From Paguma larvata (lineage: Eukaryota > Chordata > Mammalia > Carnivora > Viverridae): a stretch of DNA of 64,000 nt. Positions 44,400 through 55,077 of this stretch are shown piece after piece. The stretch is from assembly GCA_030068075.1 (NCBI GenBank), contig CM057842.1:39518659-39582658 (forward strand), written 5' to 3'. Under the pieces are notes generated by a model, which ran no database searches, had not been told where the DNA came from, and saw nothing but the letters and a program-made list of their open reading frames with translations. A program made the translations under genes and the position numbers. Each line of letters begins with the position of its first letter. The stretch's first letter is position 1.

Positions 44400-46015
44400 T
44401 CAGGCATTTTTCGCTTAGAACGTCACCACTGATAGGCTGAGGCTGACACAAAATAGCCAGATGCCAGAGTCTCATAAAAATGCTTAGAAAGTTGCACTGC
44501 AATCTACTGCTAATTATTCTGTTTCTACTTTCCACTTGAAAACTTCCCAGAAATGAGAAGTCTAACACATACTGAAAATTATTTAAGGGGAAATTTTTCT
44601 GAAGATCCCAGATTCTTTCACAGAACAATTAATGGGACTTCAGTTCCGAAAGTTTTAGAATTTCTAGGCTATGTGGTATGATTTAAACAATGGCGTTAGA
44701 TGGTTCTCTGCTCAAGAAAAATCTACACAGGAAGGACATTAAACTTCTCCGAGGCACTCATTATTTAGAATAAAAGAGAATGATTCAAGGCCACTCCCCT
44801 CGTTAAAATTGAAATCGCTCTGTAGAAGAGACTAAGAAATTTGGTCACGTTATTATCAATTAGAAACCTCATCAGGGATCAGTATATTCGATCAGAGAGT
44901 TACCAACGATATATCTGAGAGAATATTACCCAGGAAAGTTATGTTCTAAAGTTTTGAGGCAGAACAAGGTAATGAATACAGAGGAAAGAAATACTCTCTT
45001 CCAAAAAGGGTTTCTGCTTCTGGGGAACAAAACATAATTGGTCTTTCAGTGAAAGGTGGGTAAGTTAAGCATTGGAGGAGCTAGAACGCCTAACGAGGGA
45101 AGACAGGTGGAGAAGGAAGAAGTTGAATGAGGTCAAAGTTAAAGCATTTGTTTTATTGTTTACTCTTGTTAAGGGCTTGCTTTGCCTTTAGCTCCTGATA
45201 GTGACCAGGTCTGCATATGTAATACCACAGGATTAAAGCTGCGTGGGTAACTGAAGAGGGCAACAGTAAATTCTAGTGAGTAAGAGAAGACCCCTTTTCC
45301 TCCAGGCACTTCAGTAAGCAGAAGTTTGATGAAGGGCTCTTTCACGTGACAATGTTATGGCAGCATTTCCCAAAAGGAAGAACATTGCCATTGATAGGTG
45401 AGATGATCAGAGTTTAGCAGACATTTTTTTCAATGCTTTTATTTTGTGCTATACTCATCTTGATGCGGTAAAGAAAAAATTTTATCTAGCCAGTGAGTTT
45501 ACAAATTATAAAGTTCCCCTTTCAAATTAACTCTATAAAAGAAGAAGTGGGCCAATTTGGAAAGAAAAGAATAAGTAACAACATTGTGAATAGATGATAC
45601 TTAGATGCATCAAGAACTTCTAAGGTGGACTGATAATAACGCAGCCTGGGAAATACAGTCATGTGTAAGTCTGTCCTTCAGGAGTAGCAGAGACTTTGCC
45701 AAGACGTAGAGATAGAACATGTTTTGCATTAAAGGAGACCAGTGCCTCAAATTTCTAAAATGTTAACCAAGAAAAATAGATATAGTTAGAAACTCCAAAA
45801 TGCTGTTTTATTCTTTAACTTTTAAATGAGATCCTGGGAGTCATATACCTCTCTTCTACCTACGAGGACCTTGAAGTGTGGAGATAAGTAGGTGAATCCC
45901 AAAGGTGTGAAGGGCTATGTTAAGGCTTGAACACAGGTGTACTCCCTCCAAGCTCCATAATAGCAAATTATTCTAGCAACTAGTTCAAGATGACATTTTG
46001 GTAAAAATCGTTGTT
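44400..46015. other. Unassigned repeat-poor sequence
   Basis: About 1.6 kb with no recognised element or gene. Confidence 0.38.
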
Positions 46016-46019
46016 GGTT

Positions 46020-46210
46020 TGTGTCTTTTGGTTTTTGAGAGAGAGAATGTGCACGTTGGGAAGAGGGGCAGAGGGAGAGAGAGAGATAACCTCAGGCAGG
46101 CACCGTACCTATCTCGGAGCCCATCTGGTTCGATCCCCAGACCCTGGGATCATGACCTGGGCCGAAATCAAGAGTCTGATGCTCAGCTGCCTGAGCCACT
46201 CAGACACTCC
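46020..46210 (-). mobile_element. SINEC (CAN-SINE), older type
   Basis: GGTTTTTGAGAGAGAGAATG, CTGGGATCATGACCTGGGCC, GAAATCAAGAGTCTGATGCT and CCTGAGCCACTCAGACACTC. The GAAATCAAGAGTC wording marks an older subfamily. CATTTTGGTAAAAATCGTT (45994-46012) and CATTTTGGTTAAAATTGTT (46211-46229) form a 19-base duplication with two differences. Confidence 0.94.
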
Positions 46211-46439
46211 CATTTTGGTTAAAATTGTTAAGGCAGAGAATCAGGATGGGCAGCAAAATGGTAAAAGTCTCAGGCACAATGGGCATATTTACTTCATTAT
46301 CTATTCCTGGTTAACATTTGATATGATACATGTCATGCTTTATGTATGCATACATACAGACACGTCCACTATATGCATGTGTGACGTGGACTTTTTTGAT
46401 AAAAACGGGCATTATGCCACATGTTCGGATATATAATGA

Positions 46440-46655
46440 GCACTGTGAAGCCTTATTTTCTGGTTTCAAATCCCTTATCGGCTATGTGACTTTGGATCAG
46501 ATATTCAACTTCTGTAAGCTTCAGTTTCCTTGAAACAGCGACAAGAATAGGAGCTACCTTATAGAGTTGCTTCAAGGATAAAATAAGGTTAATATACAAA
46601 ATGCACTGAAAACTAAGTCTAGTAGATTATAAATTATAAATGACTATGACATTAT
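46440..46655 (+). mobile_element. MIR SINE relic
   Basis: Sense MIR: TATGTGACTTTGGATCAGAT, AAGCTTCAGTTTCCTTGAAA, GAGCTACCTTATAGAGTTGC and TTCAAGGATAAAATAAGGTT. Confidence 0.87.
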
Positions 46656-46670
46656 TATCCATTTAAAATA

Positions 46671-46886
46671 TTTTTGTTTTTAATGTTTATTTTTGAGAAA
46701 GAGAGAGAGATAAAGGGAGATCATGAGCGGGGGAGAGGCAAAGATAGGGGGACAGAGGATCCAAAGCAGGCTCTGCCTGTCAGCACAGAGCCCAATGTGG
46801 GGCTCGAACTCACAAACTGTGAGACCACGACCTGAACAGAAACAAAGAGTCAGATGCTTAACCAAGGGAGCCACCCGGGTGCCCCT
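46671..46886 (-). mobile_element. SINEC (CAN-SINE), left of a head-to-head pair
   Basis: TTTAATGTTTATTTTTGAGA through GAGCCACCCGGGTGCCCC. ATTATTATCC(A/G)TTT flanks it at 46651-46664 and 46887-46900. Its head is only 41 bases from the head of the next SINE. Confidence 0.95.
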
Positions 46887-46927
46887 ATTATTATCCGTTT
46901 GATGGTACAATTTAAAATACACACAAA

Positions 46928-47136
46928 CTGGGATCCGTGGTGTTGTAGGCTAGGTGTTCAATGTCAGCTCAGGTCATGATCTCGTGGTTTGTGGGTTCAA
47001 GCCCTGCACCAGGCTCTGTGCTGATGGCTCAGAGCCTCGAGCCTGCTCAGGATTCTGTGTCTCCCTCTCTCTCTGCCCCTCCCCTGCTCACAGTCTGTCT
47101 CTCAGTCTCTCAAAACTAAATAAACATTAAAAAAAT
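46928..47136 (+). mobile_element. SINEC (CAN-SINE), right of a head-to-head pair
   Basis: A degenerate head (TGGGATCCGTGGTGTTGTAG), then TCAGCTCAGGTCATGATCTC, GTGGGTTCAAGCCCTGCACC, a full body and an AAACTAAATAAACATTAAAA tail. AAAATAC(A/G)CACAAA flanks it at 46914-46927 and 47137-47150. Confidence 0.95.
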
Positions 47137-47154
47137 AAAATACGCACAAATGCA

Positions 47155-47405
47155 CAGAAGCCTACTCTTATGTGACACAATAGTTAATCTGTTTTGATCA
47201 CAGATTTATGGATTAAATAGAAAATTAAAATTATTTTCACACCAGCAGTTGGCCCCAAAATGTAAGATATTTGAAATAATTTTAATAATATGGGCACTGA
47301 CTATTTAAAGAAGACCTTTGCCTGACAATTTGCCATAGCTACAGTCGCTAAGGAAGTAAATGCTCTGTTATGCCTGCAATCTTTCTGATATTTTCCCAGT
47401 AGATT
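47155..47405. other. Unassigned AT-rich sequence
   Basis: No repeat or gene recognised. Confidence 0.35.
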
Positions 47406-47417
47406 CTCCAGTTTATT

Positions 47418-47444
47418 TATTTTTAAAATTTTTAATATTTATTT

Positions 47445-47481
<37 letters not shown>

Positions 47482-47648
47482 TGGGGGAGGGGAGGAACAG
47501 AGGTAGATGGAGACACAGAATCCGAAGCAGGCTCCAGGCTCTGAGCTGTCTACACAGAGCCCAGTCAGGGGCTTGAAATCATGAGCCGTGAGTTCATGAC
47601 CTGAGCCGAAGCCAGACGTTTAACTGACTGAGCCACCCAGGCACTCCA
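47418..47648 (-). mobile_element. Full-length SINEC with expanded GA run
   Basis: TTTAATATTTATTTATTTGA, then (GA)n at 47450-47478, AATCCGAAGCAGGCTCCAGG, GTTCATGACCTGAGCCGAAG and CTGAGCCACCCAGGCACTCC. CCAGTTTATT occurs at 47408-47417 and 47649-47658 as the target duplication. Confidence 0.95.
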
Positions 47649-47899
47649 CCAGTTTATTAACTTGGAATAGAATATCAGTGCTACACAGGGGTGAGGAGGA
47701 GGGACAGAAGGGGAGACTATCTCAGTCTTGGAAGGAAGTGAGTTCATATCCTAAAGGATGATGAATTTGCCAGCTGAAATGGCAGAGAGGGAGGCAGCCT
47801 ATCTCCTGGCCAGTATCCATGATCTACAAACGGCCAGAGGGGAAAACTTATTATTCATGGAACTGCATGCTTTCTAGGATAGGGTGAGTTTAAATTATA

Positions 47900-48045
47900 A
47901 GATGAGGGAGCTTGAGAGACTGAGCCCACTCTGGTTATACTAGGGCCTGTGTGTCATTCTAGAGATTTCAGACTTTATCCTGAGAAAACTTGGGAGCAAT
48001 TGGAAAGCTTTACACTGGGGAATTACACAGTCATCTCTGGTAAGA
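47900..48045 (-). mobile_element. L2 LINE internal fragment
   Basis: TAGGGCCTGTGTGTCATTCT, AGACTTTATCCTGAGAAAAC, TTGGGAGCAATTGGAAAGCT and ACACTGGGGAATTACACAGT parallel the antisense L2 segment also seen at 11540-11610. Confidence 0.65.
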
Positions 48046-48189
48046 GGCCACCGGCATCTATGTGATGAGATTTCTTAATCCAGAGTCGCTGAACACTGCC
48101 TGAAATTCAGTGGGTCTGTGAACGGGGATGACCAAAGGGGAAAAAATAACAATTTATTTTTACGAAGCAATGTAATGTGGTCATAGAGC

Positions 48190-48375
48190 AGCACATAACT
48201 CTACATTATAAATTTGTTTACGACATACACAACTCTTTTAATAAAACTGGTGTTCTCTGTAATCCTATGCATTTTATTTTATGCCTTTAAAAACATTTTT
48301 CTGAGAAGAGGTTCACGGACTTCCTCAGATTGCCAAAGGGGTGTCTGGCACAGAACCCCCAAAGAAAGATTAGAC
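48190..48375 (-). mobile_element. hAT-type DNA element (MER58-like)
   Basis: GTAATCCTATGCATTTTATT, TTATGCCTTTAAAAACATTT, TTCTGAGAAGAGGTTCACGG and AGATTGCCAAAGGGGTGTCT are the antisense wording of an element whose sense form reads ...CAGTCTGGTGAAGCCTATGG... The group is clear but the exact name is uncertain. Confidence 0.7.
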
Positions 48376-48639
48376 ACGTGCATACAGACACCCAACAAGG
48401 TTTTCATGGTACGGACAGGGAAGTAGCCAAAATTCAAGTACAAACCACAAGTCCCAACAAAGTAATAGTTAAACTGACTTAATTAGAAACTCCAAATACT
48501 GATAGCTCTAGTACTTTACTGTGGTTTCTAGCAAGAAAGCCCAAATTATTAGGTTGTTTCTTTCAATATCAGTCATCTGGCAACCTTATAGACATTATCC
48601 CTGCATACTACTTCTCATTGATTCTGTTCGTACATAATC

Positions 48640-49145
48640 CCACAGAGGATGTTTACTGGGGATGTCTCCCCAGATCCGCTCTCCTCCTTTTGGCAACAGC
48701 AACCAATTAATGGACGTATTCCTTATGTTCTTTCAGTAAGCATGGTCTGGGAAGTTTTCACTCCCAAGGCTAAACCAATAACCATATCACACCTTCTCAA
48801 ACCCACGACCTAAGTTCATCCAAGTGCAGTAACTCTCAAGATTTTATAGGAACTAGCTGACAAGATTCTAGTCATTTCGAACAGTATAAGAACCTTTCAC
48901 AGCCTGTGAAAATGGAGCTCCTGCAACCACTTTGCCATCACAGCAGGGAGGCTGGCATCAGAGGAAGAAGTCAGCATGCAGACAGCAGAGGCAAGAAATG
49001 AGGAGAAAGTTCTTCTGACCCCATATGATCCCTGAGCTAACGCTGGACTTTTTAAATTCATAAGCCCAGTGGCTTTTCTTTTTTTAATTAATAAAATCAG
49101 AGTGATTTAAAATTTTATTACTAGGTAGAAAGGATCCTAACAGAA
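48640..49145 (+). mobile_element. Old mammalian dispersed repeat, family uncertain
   Basis: GAGGAAGAAGTCAGCATGCA, GGCAAGAAATGAGGAGAAAG, CCATATGATCCCTGAGCTAA, CGCTGGACTTTTTAAATTCA and AGAAAGGATCCTAACAGAAA follow a known dispersed element (3' wording ...GAGTCCTAACTGATACAG). It is probably LTR-like. I am unsure of its name and 5' end. Confidence 0.45.
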
Positions 49146-49329
49146 ATACCCAAAGCTCATGTGCTTTGCGAGAAAATTCTATGTGGTTCATAGCATAGCA
49201 TGGACTCATCGCTCAACTAATTTGTGGTTGCCTGGAGTTATAGTTGTCATAATCATGTCTTTGGTGGCCATCTTGTATTGATGGCATTTCTAAGCAAAAA
49301 TTTGTCAAGGGTAATCCATGAACCTCATG

Positions 49330-49490
49330 CAGCAGGATTCCACAACATGTGGCTGACAGCAGACATTCCTACCATCATAACCAAATGTATGAAATCTCTA
49401 GGGGAAAGGCTGATGCCTGAAAATTTGCATTTTGCTCAGACACTTGGTGATTTGCACATACAGAAAGATCTGAGAACCCTCTTCCTTTAC
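49330..49490 (-). mobile_element. Possible MER5-like DNA element relic
   Basis: CCTGAAAATTTGCATTTTGC followed by TTGGTGATTTGCACATACAG resembles the antisense MER5 order, at low similarity. Confidence 0.3.
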
Positions 49491-49682
49491 TAAAGCTACA
49501 GAGAACAAGGAGAACTATGCCTTCAGAATTTCTGGTGCGTTACCGTGCAAATTCCTCACTAGGTGTTTTTGTATTTTTCACTTTAAAGTTTCATGTTATT
49601 GATTGGATGTTTTGCACTGTGATTCATTGTACTCAAATGGTCACATGTGCCATAATTTCTATGATGTTGGTACAAAAGTAGA

Positions 49683-50000
49683 TTCCCAGGACTTATTATA
49701 GATTCAGTTAAGAATAAATGGAGGGAGCCTGAAAAGTCTGCCTTTTAATTTTTTTTTTTTAATTTGAGAGAGAGAGAGAGCACGAACAGGGGAGAGGGGC
49801 AAGGGAAAGCAAGAGAATCTCGAGCAGTCTCCGTGCTCAGCAAGGAGCCCGATGCAGGGCTCAATCCCACAACCCAAGTTAAAATCAAGAGTTGGACACT
49901 CAACCGACTGAGCCACCCAGGTGCCCCAATCTGTCTTTTTTTAAAACAAATTTCCCAGGTAATTCTGATGCATTCTGACATTTAAGATCCATTGAACAGC
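49683..50000 (+). mobile_element. MER5-like DNA element split by a SINE
   Basis: TTCCCAGGACTTATTATAGA and TTCAGTTAAGAATAAATGGA lie before the SINE at 49748. CCCAGGTAATTCTGATGCAT and TCTGACATTTAAGATCCATT continue after 49928 in MER5 order. The SINE is therefore younger. Confidence 0.55.
49748..49927 (-). mobile_element. SINEC (CAN-SINE), older type with internal deletion
   Basis: A T-run, AATTTGAGAGAGAGAGAGAG, CAGGGGAGAGGGGCAAGGGA, AAATCAAGAGTTGGACACTC and AACCGACTGAGCCACCCAGG. The ATCATGACCTGAG segment is missing. AGTCTGCCTTTTAA-like and AATCTGTCTTTTTT-like flanks suggest the target duplication. Confidence 0.92.
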
Positions 50001-50004
50001 AGAA

Positions 50005-50955
50005 AAAAACAAAAAAACTGAATTCCAAGCAGAAAGGAAAGAATACTAAATCTGAAATCTTTGAATTCCCTTTTTACTTGATCAATCCAAGAGATATCTT
50101 CACTTCCCTCTACTTGCTATAGGTTTTTCCTTTTTTCATTATACCACATCTTCACCCATACAGAGGTTGAGAATTTACGGTGCTCTCCCTATACAGCAAC
50201 TCAAGCTACTTGCAAGAAACACCAGTTTTTAATTAGGAATATCCCTAAGGAAAAATCTTGGGTACACTTATGAGCACTGCTGTGTCTATATCTCATCAGT
50301 GCCCAGCAGGGCTTAATGCCTAATGAATTTCAGGATATTTTTAAAGTAGGAAATTGAGCATACAATTGAAAAAGTGAAAACACTGCTACATTCATCAAGT
50401 AAACTCACTGTGAGCTCTGAATTCCATTTCTGTCCCTCGGTCAAAATTGAGTTGGAGCTATGCATACATTCTCAGAATAAGAAAACTATTATTTATTTCT
50501 TTTCAGATACTGGTTTTGGCATCTTCTTCAAACCAGCTGTAGAAATTGAGCAGTGTATAAGTGGGCAGAAATGTTGCAGTATCTTATGAATTGAGTTTTT
50601 TTTTTTTTTTTTTTACAATTGCCTTAGGTAGAAATGAGAAGTTTTCCTACATTTTAAACTGTTCACTATCAAGAAGAGGAGAGGAAACTGCATTTATAAA
50701 ATGCTTTCATTCTACCAAAAGGACAGAGCTGCTTTACTTTATTAATTCATGGGATAACCCCCCTTTTTTGTGTGTGTAGAAGATACAGATGAGAGGGGCG
50801 TGGCGGAGAGAAACAAGTCTTGTTCATCAATTGCCCGTAGGTATTAAGAAACTATAAAAACAACAAACATTATTTAACTGTATCCATAACTGTATCATTT
50901 CTTTTAATTAATAAATCTAAAGAGGGAAAAATATTTATATGGTATTTTCATTTAT
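50005..50955. other. Unassigned sequence with a long T-run
   Basis: No element was recognised. A T-run of about twenty lies at 50597-50616 and may be the tail of an unrecognised antisense retroposon. The frames at 50374-50779 show no domain. Confidence 0.38.
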
Positions 50956-50964
50956 TTTCATGGA

Positions 50965-50979
50965 AGTTTTATTATTTTT

Positions 50980-51010
<31 letters not shown>

Positions 51011-51140
51011 CACAAGCAGGGGAGGGGCAGAGAGAGAGAGTGGAACAGAGGATCTGAAGCGGGCTCTGTGCTAACGGCAGCGAGACCCATGATCTGAGCC
51101 AAAGTCAGGTGCTTAACCAACTGAGCCGCCCAGGCACCCC
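50965..51140 (-). mobile_element. SINEC (CAN-SINE), shortened copy
   Basis: AAGTTTTATTATTTTTGAGA, (GA)n to 51006, GCAGGGGAGGGGCAGAGAGA, ACCCATGATCTGAGCCAAAG and CAACTGAGCCGCCCAGGCAC. TTTTCATG occurs on both sides. Confidence 0.92.
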
Positions 51141-51223
51141 TCTTTTCATGCAAATATCTGTGCATTTAAAATAATACTTTTTCACAGACAGTAACAGTGA
51201 GGCAAGAGGGTCCAATCACTTGC

Positions 51224-51440
51224 TTTTTTTTTTTCAAAATAAAGGCATTTTATCTGAACATTCGACACGGTACATAAATTATGTTTAAAATAAATGTCCA
51301 GATCAACCCTCGAAAATAAAGCTGCCCAGAGCATGTCAGTCTCACTTTATCCGACAAACAAGCGACCTGAACACACGAAGTGCAGTGCGGGTATCTCCTG
51401 TTGCTCTAACACAGTAGACATCTATATAAAGACTTGTCTG
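51224..51440 (-). other. Possible 3'-UTR-only retrocopy (processed pseudogene)
   Basis: Eleven Ts at 51224-51234 look like an antisense poly(A) tail. On the minus strand the sequence before the tail is unique-looking and CpG-containing (GGTTGATCTGGACATTTATT, GATAAAATGCCTTTATTTTG), with GATAAA as a possible variant polyadenylation signal. I do not recognise the parent gene and the target duplication is unclear. An AAGAGGGT word occurs at 51204-51211 and again near 51733. If that is the duplication, the retrocopy would span the SINE at 51443. Confidence 0.25.
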
Positions 51441-51442
51441 AA

Positions 51443-51611
51443 GCAGGGCAGCTGGTGACTCAGTTAAGTGTCTGACTCTTAATTTTAGCTCAGGTCATGA
51501 CCTCACCGTGGTAAGATCGAGCCCTTCATCGGGCTCTGCTCTGACAGTGCAGGGCCTGCTTGGGATTCTTGCTCTCCTTCTCTCTCTGCCTCTCCTCATC
51601 CAAATAAACTT
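51443..51611 (+). mobile_element. SINEC (CAN-SINE), older type
   Basis: AGGGCAGCTGGTGACTCAGT, TTTTAGCTCAGGTCATGACC, GTAAGATCGAGCCCTTCATC, GCTTGGGATTCTTGCTCTCC and a short CCAAATAAACTTAAAAAC tail. TAAAGACTTGTCT (about 51427) and TAAAAACTTGTTT (about 51610) form the target duplication. Confidence 0.92.
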
Positions 51612-51624
51612 AAAAACTTGTTTC

Positions 51625-53065
51625 ATACTGAAGCAAGAGCCTCTATAGGTCTTTGTGTTGCCCTAATGGTTTATTTGATACACAAAACCACTAGGCATTT
51701 GTTCTCATCAGGGACTCTAAGCAAATAGAAAAGAGGGTACATTTTGTTCAGCCTTGCACAATTGTTCCCTTCCCATGCATGGTTTTCAGCAAGTGTATCA
51801 GTGAGGGCTTGGGCAGAGGAGGACCACTGTGAGTGATTTATGAGGACAGGAACTTACGTGGATGTGGGTGCAGGGGTGGGGTGAGGGCAGGTCCATGCAA
51901 GGCTACAGCTTCTGCCTCTCATTTGGGGCTTCGCTTGCTACGGTTCAGACCGGCTGTCCTCTGGCATGGGAAGCTGGACATGAAGTGGGACACCAGGAGT
52001 AAACTGAAATCTGGAAGAATGAACTATAACCCACCAAGGCAAATGCCTCTCTTGATTTCATCAGGTCCTCTGCCAAGGTAACAGGACATCAGGTCCTGTA
52101 CCAAGTACAGGTCCTCTGCCAATGGTAAACAATGCTTAGCATGGTCTCTTTTTCCCCTTGGTGATCATAGGTTATGCTTCGAAATCCTTCTAAACACAGA
52201 TATAGAGGCAGTCATTTCCTATTAAACACAGTTCATCAAAAAGAAGAAACCTATTTGCCACCTCTCCGGTCAACACAGCTTTCAAGTAAGGAAGGCCAGG
52301 TTATAGGCCTCTCTTACTCTCCTGATCTCAATCTTCATCGATTCTATGATTTAAAGGGCCTGAGGGGATAATTAATCATGATTTAAGACATTGCTTTTTG
52401 AGGGAAAAATGAATTTCAAGGTTCACTAACCATCTTATGAATTCGTGCTTGGTAGATTCCCAAGAGCAAGTCTTTGATTAACAGTAGTAAAAATAAAACC
52501 TACTCTTTTGGAGATTATCTACATTTATTTTTATTTGCCCTAAATTTACGTGCTTCGAGTCTATGTAAACTTGTCGAAAAAAGTAACTATTAGATCATTT
52601 CTTTCAGAGTTGTGAGACTCATACTATGCTTAGCTCAGAAATGACTCGCAGTATCAGAGATCTTGTAGAATGTATGCTTCTATGATAGTTTTAGAATTAA
52701 AAACAAACTGCTTCTCTCTCTCTCTTTTGTTTTGTATCCATGTCATACTACTTCGGCATATTGATCTTGTGGTCACTTACACTCTTTAAGGTTTCCCATG
52801 CAAGGTGTTTTAAGTCACTGTACTGTTCCTGTAACTTCACGGCTGGAATATTTAGACTCGAGAGAAGGTCATCATATTCATAATTTTTATAGTTTACTGG
52901 CCTTGAAAATATAATGGGAATGGGTTGAGAGCACTGTGAAATTTTTTACTGGATTTAAGCAATCACTACTAAGTGTTCTAAGTGCTTACCAGTCAATCTT
53001 CCACATTATTCTGGATTTTATCTGGCCTAGTGGCAAGTTTATGTGTAAACCCAATACTGTGTGTT
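51625..53065. other. Unassigned sequence, GC-richer at 51820-52130
   Basis: At 51850-51900 the sequence is G-rich (GGGTGCAGGGGTGGGGTGAG). At 52062-52122 the word CAGGTCCTCTGCCAA occurs twice, with a variant, CAGGTCCTGTACCAA, between the copies. Possibly an unrecognised LTR. No gene is called. Confidence 0.38.
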
Positions 53066-53069
53066 CTTA

Positions 53070-53182
53070 TTGTTAAGAGACTAAGAGCTCCACAAAAGTA
53101 AAATTTTCTAGCTGCTGTGTTCACTGATGTGTCTCTAGTGGTAGGCTCTCATTTGAATCTGCAGAAAAAATGAATGAATGTG
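53070..53182 (+). mobile_element. L2 LINE 3' end
   Basis: TAAGAGCTCCACAAAAGTAA, TGTTCACTGATGTGTCTCTA and a terminal AAAATGAATGAATG match the L2 terminus. Confidence 0.7.
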
Positions 53183-53184
53183 AC

Positions 53185-53300
53185 AGGTACTTTCTATATA
53201 CGAAATGATTTCATCTGTATCAGACACCTGCATGGTAATGGCTATTTTTATTTCATTTTACAGAGGAGGGAGTGATGCACTTAATTTCAAATTTCAGAGT
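53185..53300 (-). mobile_element. MIR SINE fragment
   Basis: ATTTCATTTTACAGAGGAGG with upstream AATGATTTCATCTGTATCAG fits the antisense MIR centre. Confidence 0.5.
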
Positions 53301-53518
53301 GGATAATGACTGGTTACTGGAAATTAGCTCTAACACGTATACGGAAAACAAGAAACTCTAGCTTAGGAAAGAGCCAAATTACCTAAAACTGATTAGATTT
53401 GCTTTATATACAAAGGATAGCTATTCATTCACTGAGACACATTTTGAGGTTTTTTTGTGCATCAAGGTATGAGGAATTAAGAAGTAAAGGTGTGCCCCTG
53501 GGTTCAAACAGCTACGCA

Positions 53519-53735
53519 TTTATTTATTTTAATGTTTATTTTAATTTTTATTTTTGAGACAGAGAAAGAGCATGAGTGGGGGAGGGACAGGGAAAGGGAG
53601 ACACAGAATCTGAAACAGGCTCCAGGCTCTGAGCTGTTAGTACAGAGCCCGATGTGGGGCTAGAACCCATGAACCACAAGATCATGACCTGAACCAAAGT
53701 CAGACACTTAACCAACTGAGTTACGCAGGCACCCC
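53519..53735 (-). mobile_element. Full-length SINEC_Fc
   Basis: TTTTTATTTTTGAGACAGAG, CAGGCTCCAGGCTCTGAGCT, AAGATCATGACCTGAACCAA and TGAGTTACGCAGGCACCCC. TCAAACAGCTAC flanks it perfectly at 53504-53515 and 53736-53747. Confidence 0.96.
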
Positions 53736-53749
53736 TCAAACAGCTACTG

Positions 53750-54355
53750 ATTATGCTCAAAGTGACAGAAAAAGTGTACTAATAAGAAACAGTATAGAAA
53801 TAAAGGATCACACATGTGCTTACGTAAGTGTCTGAGTGGGCATGATTCAAAATGACACTTATTTTTTTTTAAGTCAGCAAAAGCTCAACTGGAAGTCACA
53901 ATAATGGAACCAAATTACAAAATGATATGTAATAGGAAGGTTTTCTGACCACATAAGAAGTGAGAGGATGGGCGCCATTATGAGACCCAGATTGAGATTT
54001 GTAAAAAACGATTTCTTGTCAGTAAGAAAACCATTGATGATTTATTACCTCATAAATAAGAGTGTGGCTGACCATAGAAGTGACCACCCAATAAAGTATT
54101 CCTCACTCACGAAGACGGAATTAATTAATTGAAGTCAAGTAAGGTTTTTAATTGGTCTAGCTTGACTAAATTCATATCTATTCTCCATCTTTGATCTCAG
54201 AAAAATTATTTTGTTGCAGGATTTCCTAGGTTATAAAGATCTTTCCTGGATTTGTTTTTCTGTCATCCAGGCAATTTGTGTTCTTTTGTCACTCATACCA
54301 AAAATGTGCTCAAATAAGTTATTAGTCAAAAGTTTGCAGGCTGACAGTTCTAAGT
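53750..54355. other. Unassigned AT-rich sequence
   Basis: No repeat or gene recognised. Confidence 0.35.
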
Positions 54356-54373
54356 ACAAAACTCTACAGGGTT

Positions 54374-54556
54374 GGGGCACCTGGGTGGTTCAGTCCATTA
54401 AGCATCTGAGTTTGACTCAGGTCATGATCTTGTGGTGCATGGGTCTGAGCCCTACATAGGGCTCTGTGCTGACTGCACAGGGCCTGCTTGGGATTATCTC
54501 TCTCTCTCTTCTTCTCTCTCCCAAAATAAATAAGTAAACTTCAAAAAAAATTTTTA
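54374..54556 (+). mobile_element. SINEC (CAN-SINE), older type
   Basis: GGGGCACCTGGGTGGTTCAG, TTTGACTCAGGTCATGATCT, GCTTGGGATTATCTCTCTCT and an AAAATAAATAAGTAAACTTC tail. AAAACTCTACAG before (about 54358) and AAAACTCTATAG after (about 54557) form the target duplication. Confidence 0.95.
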
Positions 54557-54569
54557 AAAACTCTATAGT

Positions 54570-55075
54570 TGTACTAATCTATAAAGCCTGTGTCACAGGC
54601 TTAATACACATCTAGTCCACCAGTTACCATACGTCATTACACTTGTAAACTATACGCATCAATTTGCCTTGTTGTAGTAAGAGTAAGCCTATGATATGAG
54701 AGATTAGGCTTAATATTAGTTCAAAGAGACATTGGGGGACATGATTTATAAAATGGCAGAAGCCAGAAATGAATTTTTCTTTTAGACGATTCTATTCTTT
54801 AGATGGCATGTTAATCGTACCCCCACCACTATTTGCAATTCCATTCAGCAAGGTCATGGGAAGAGCCAATCCTGTTTTCTGACTTTCATCCGGAAACCGG
54901 ACTGTGACCTTTTAGTTTCATTCCTTAGCTTCTAATGATGGGAGAAACAATTTTTGCTTCATTGGTTTTTGATGAACACTCCACTATTAAACTTATTGAG
55001 AAGGCCTTGTACTTCATGAATCACTTCTCCTTGCTGTTATGAAGACAACTTTTTTGTGTTGTGATGTGCTTTGTA
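54570..55075. other. Unassigned sequence
   Basis: No repeat or gene recognised. Confidence 0.35.
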
Positions 55076-55077
55076 TT

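Noticed and set aside
265..54556. tRNA-like segments with A and B boxes
   Set aside because: They are the tRNA-Lys-derived heads of SINEs, not tRNA genes; no cloverleaf with a proper 3' end is kept.
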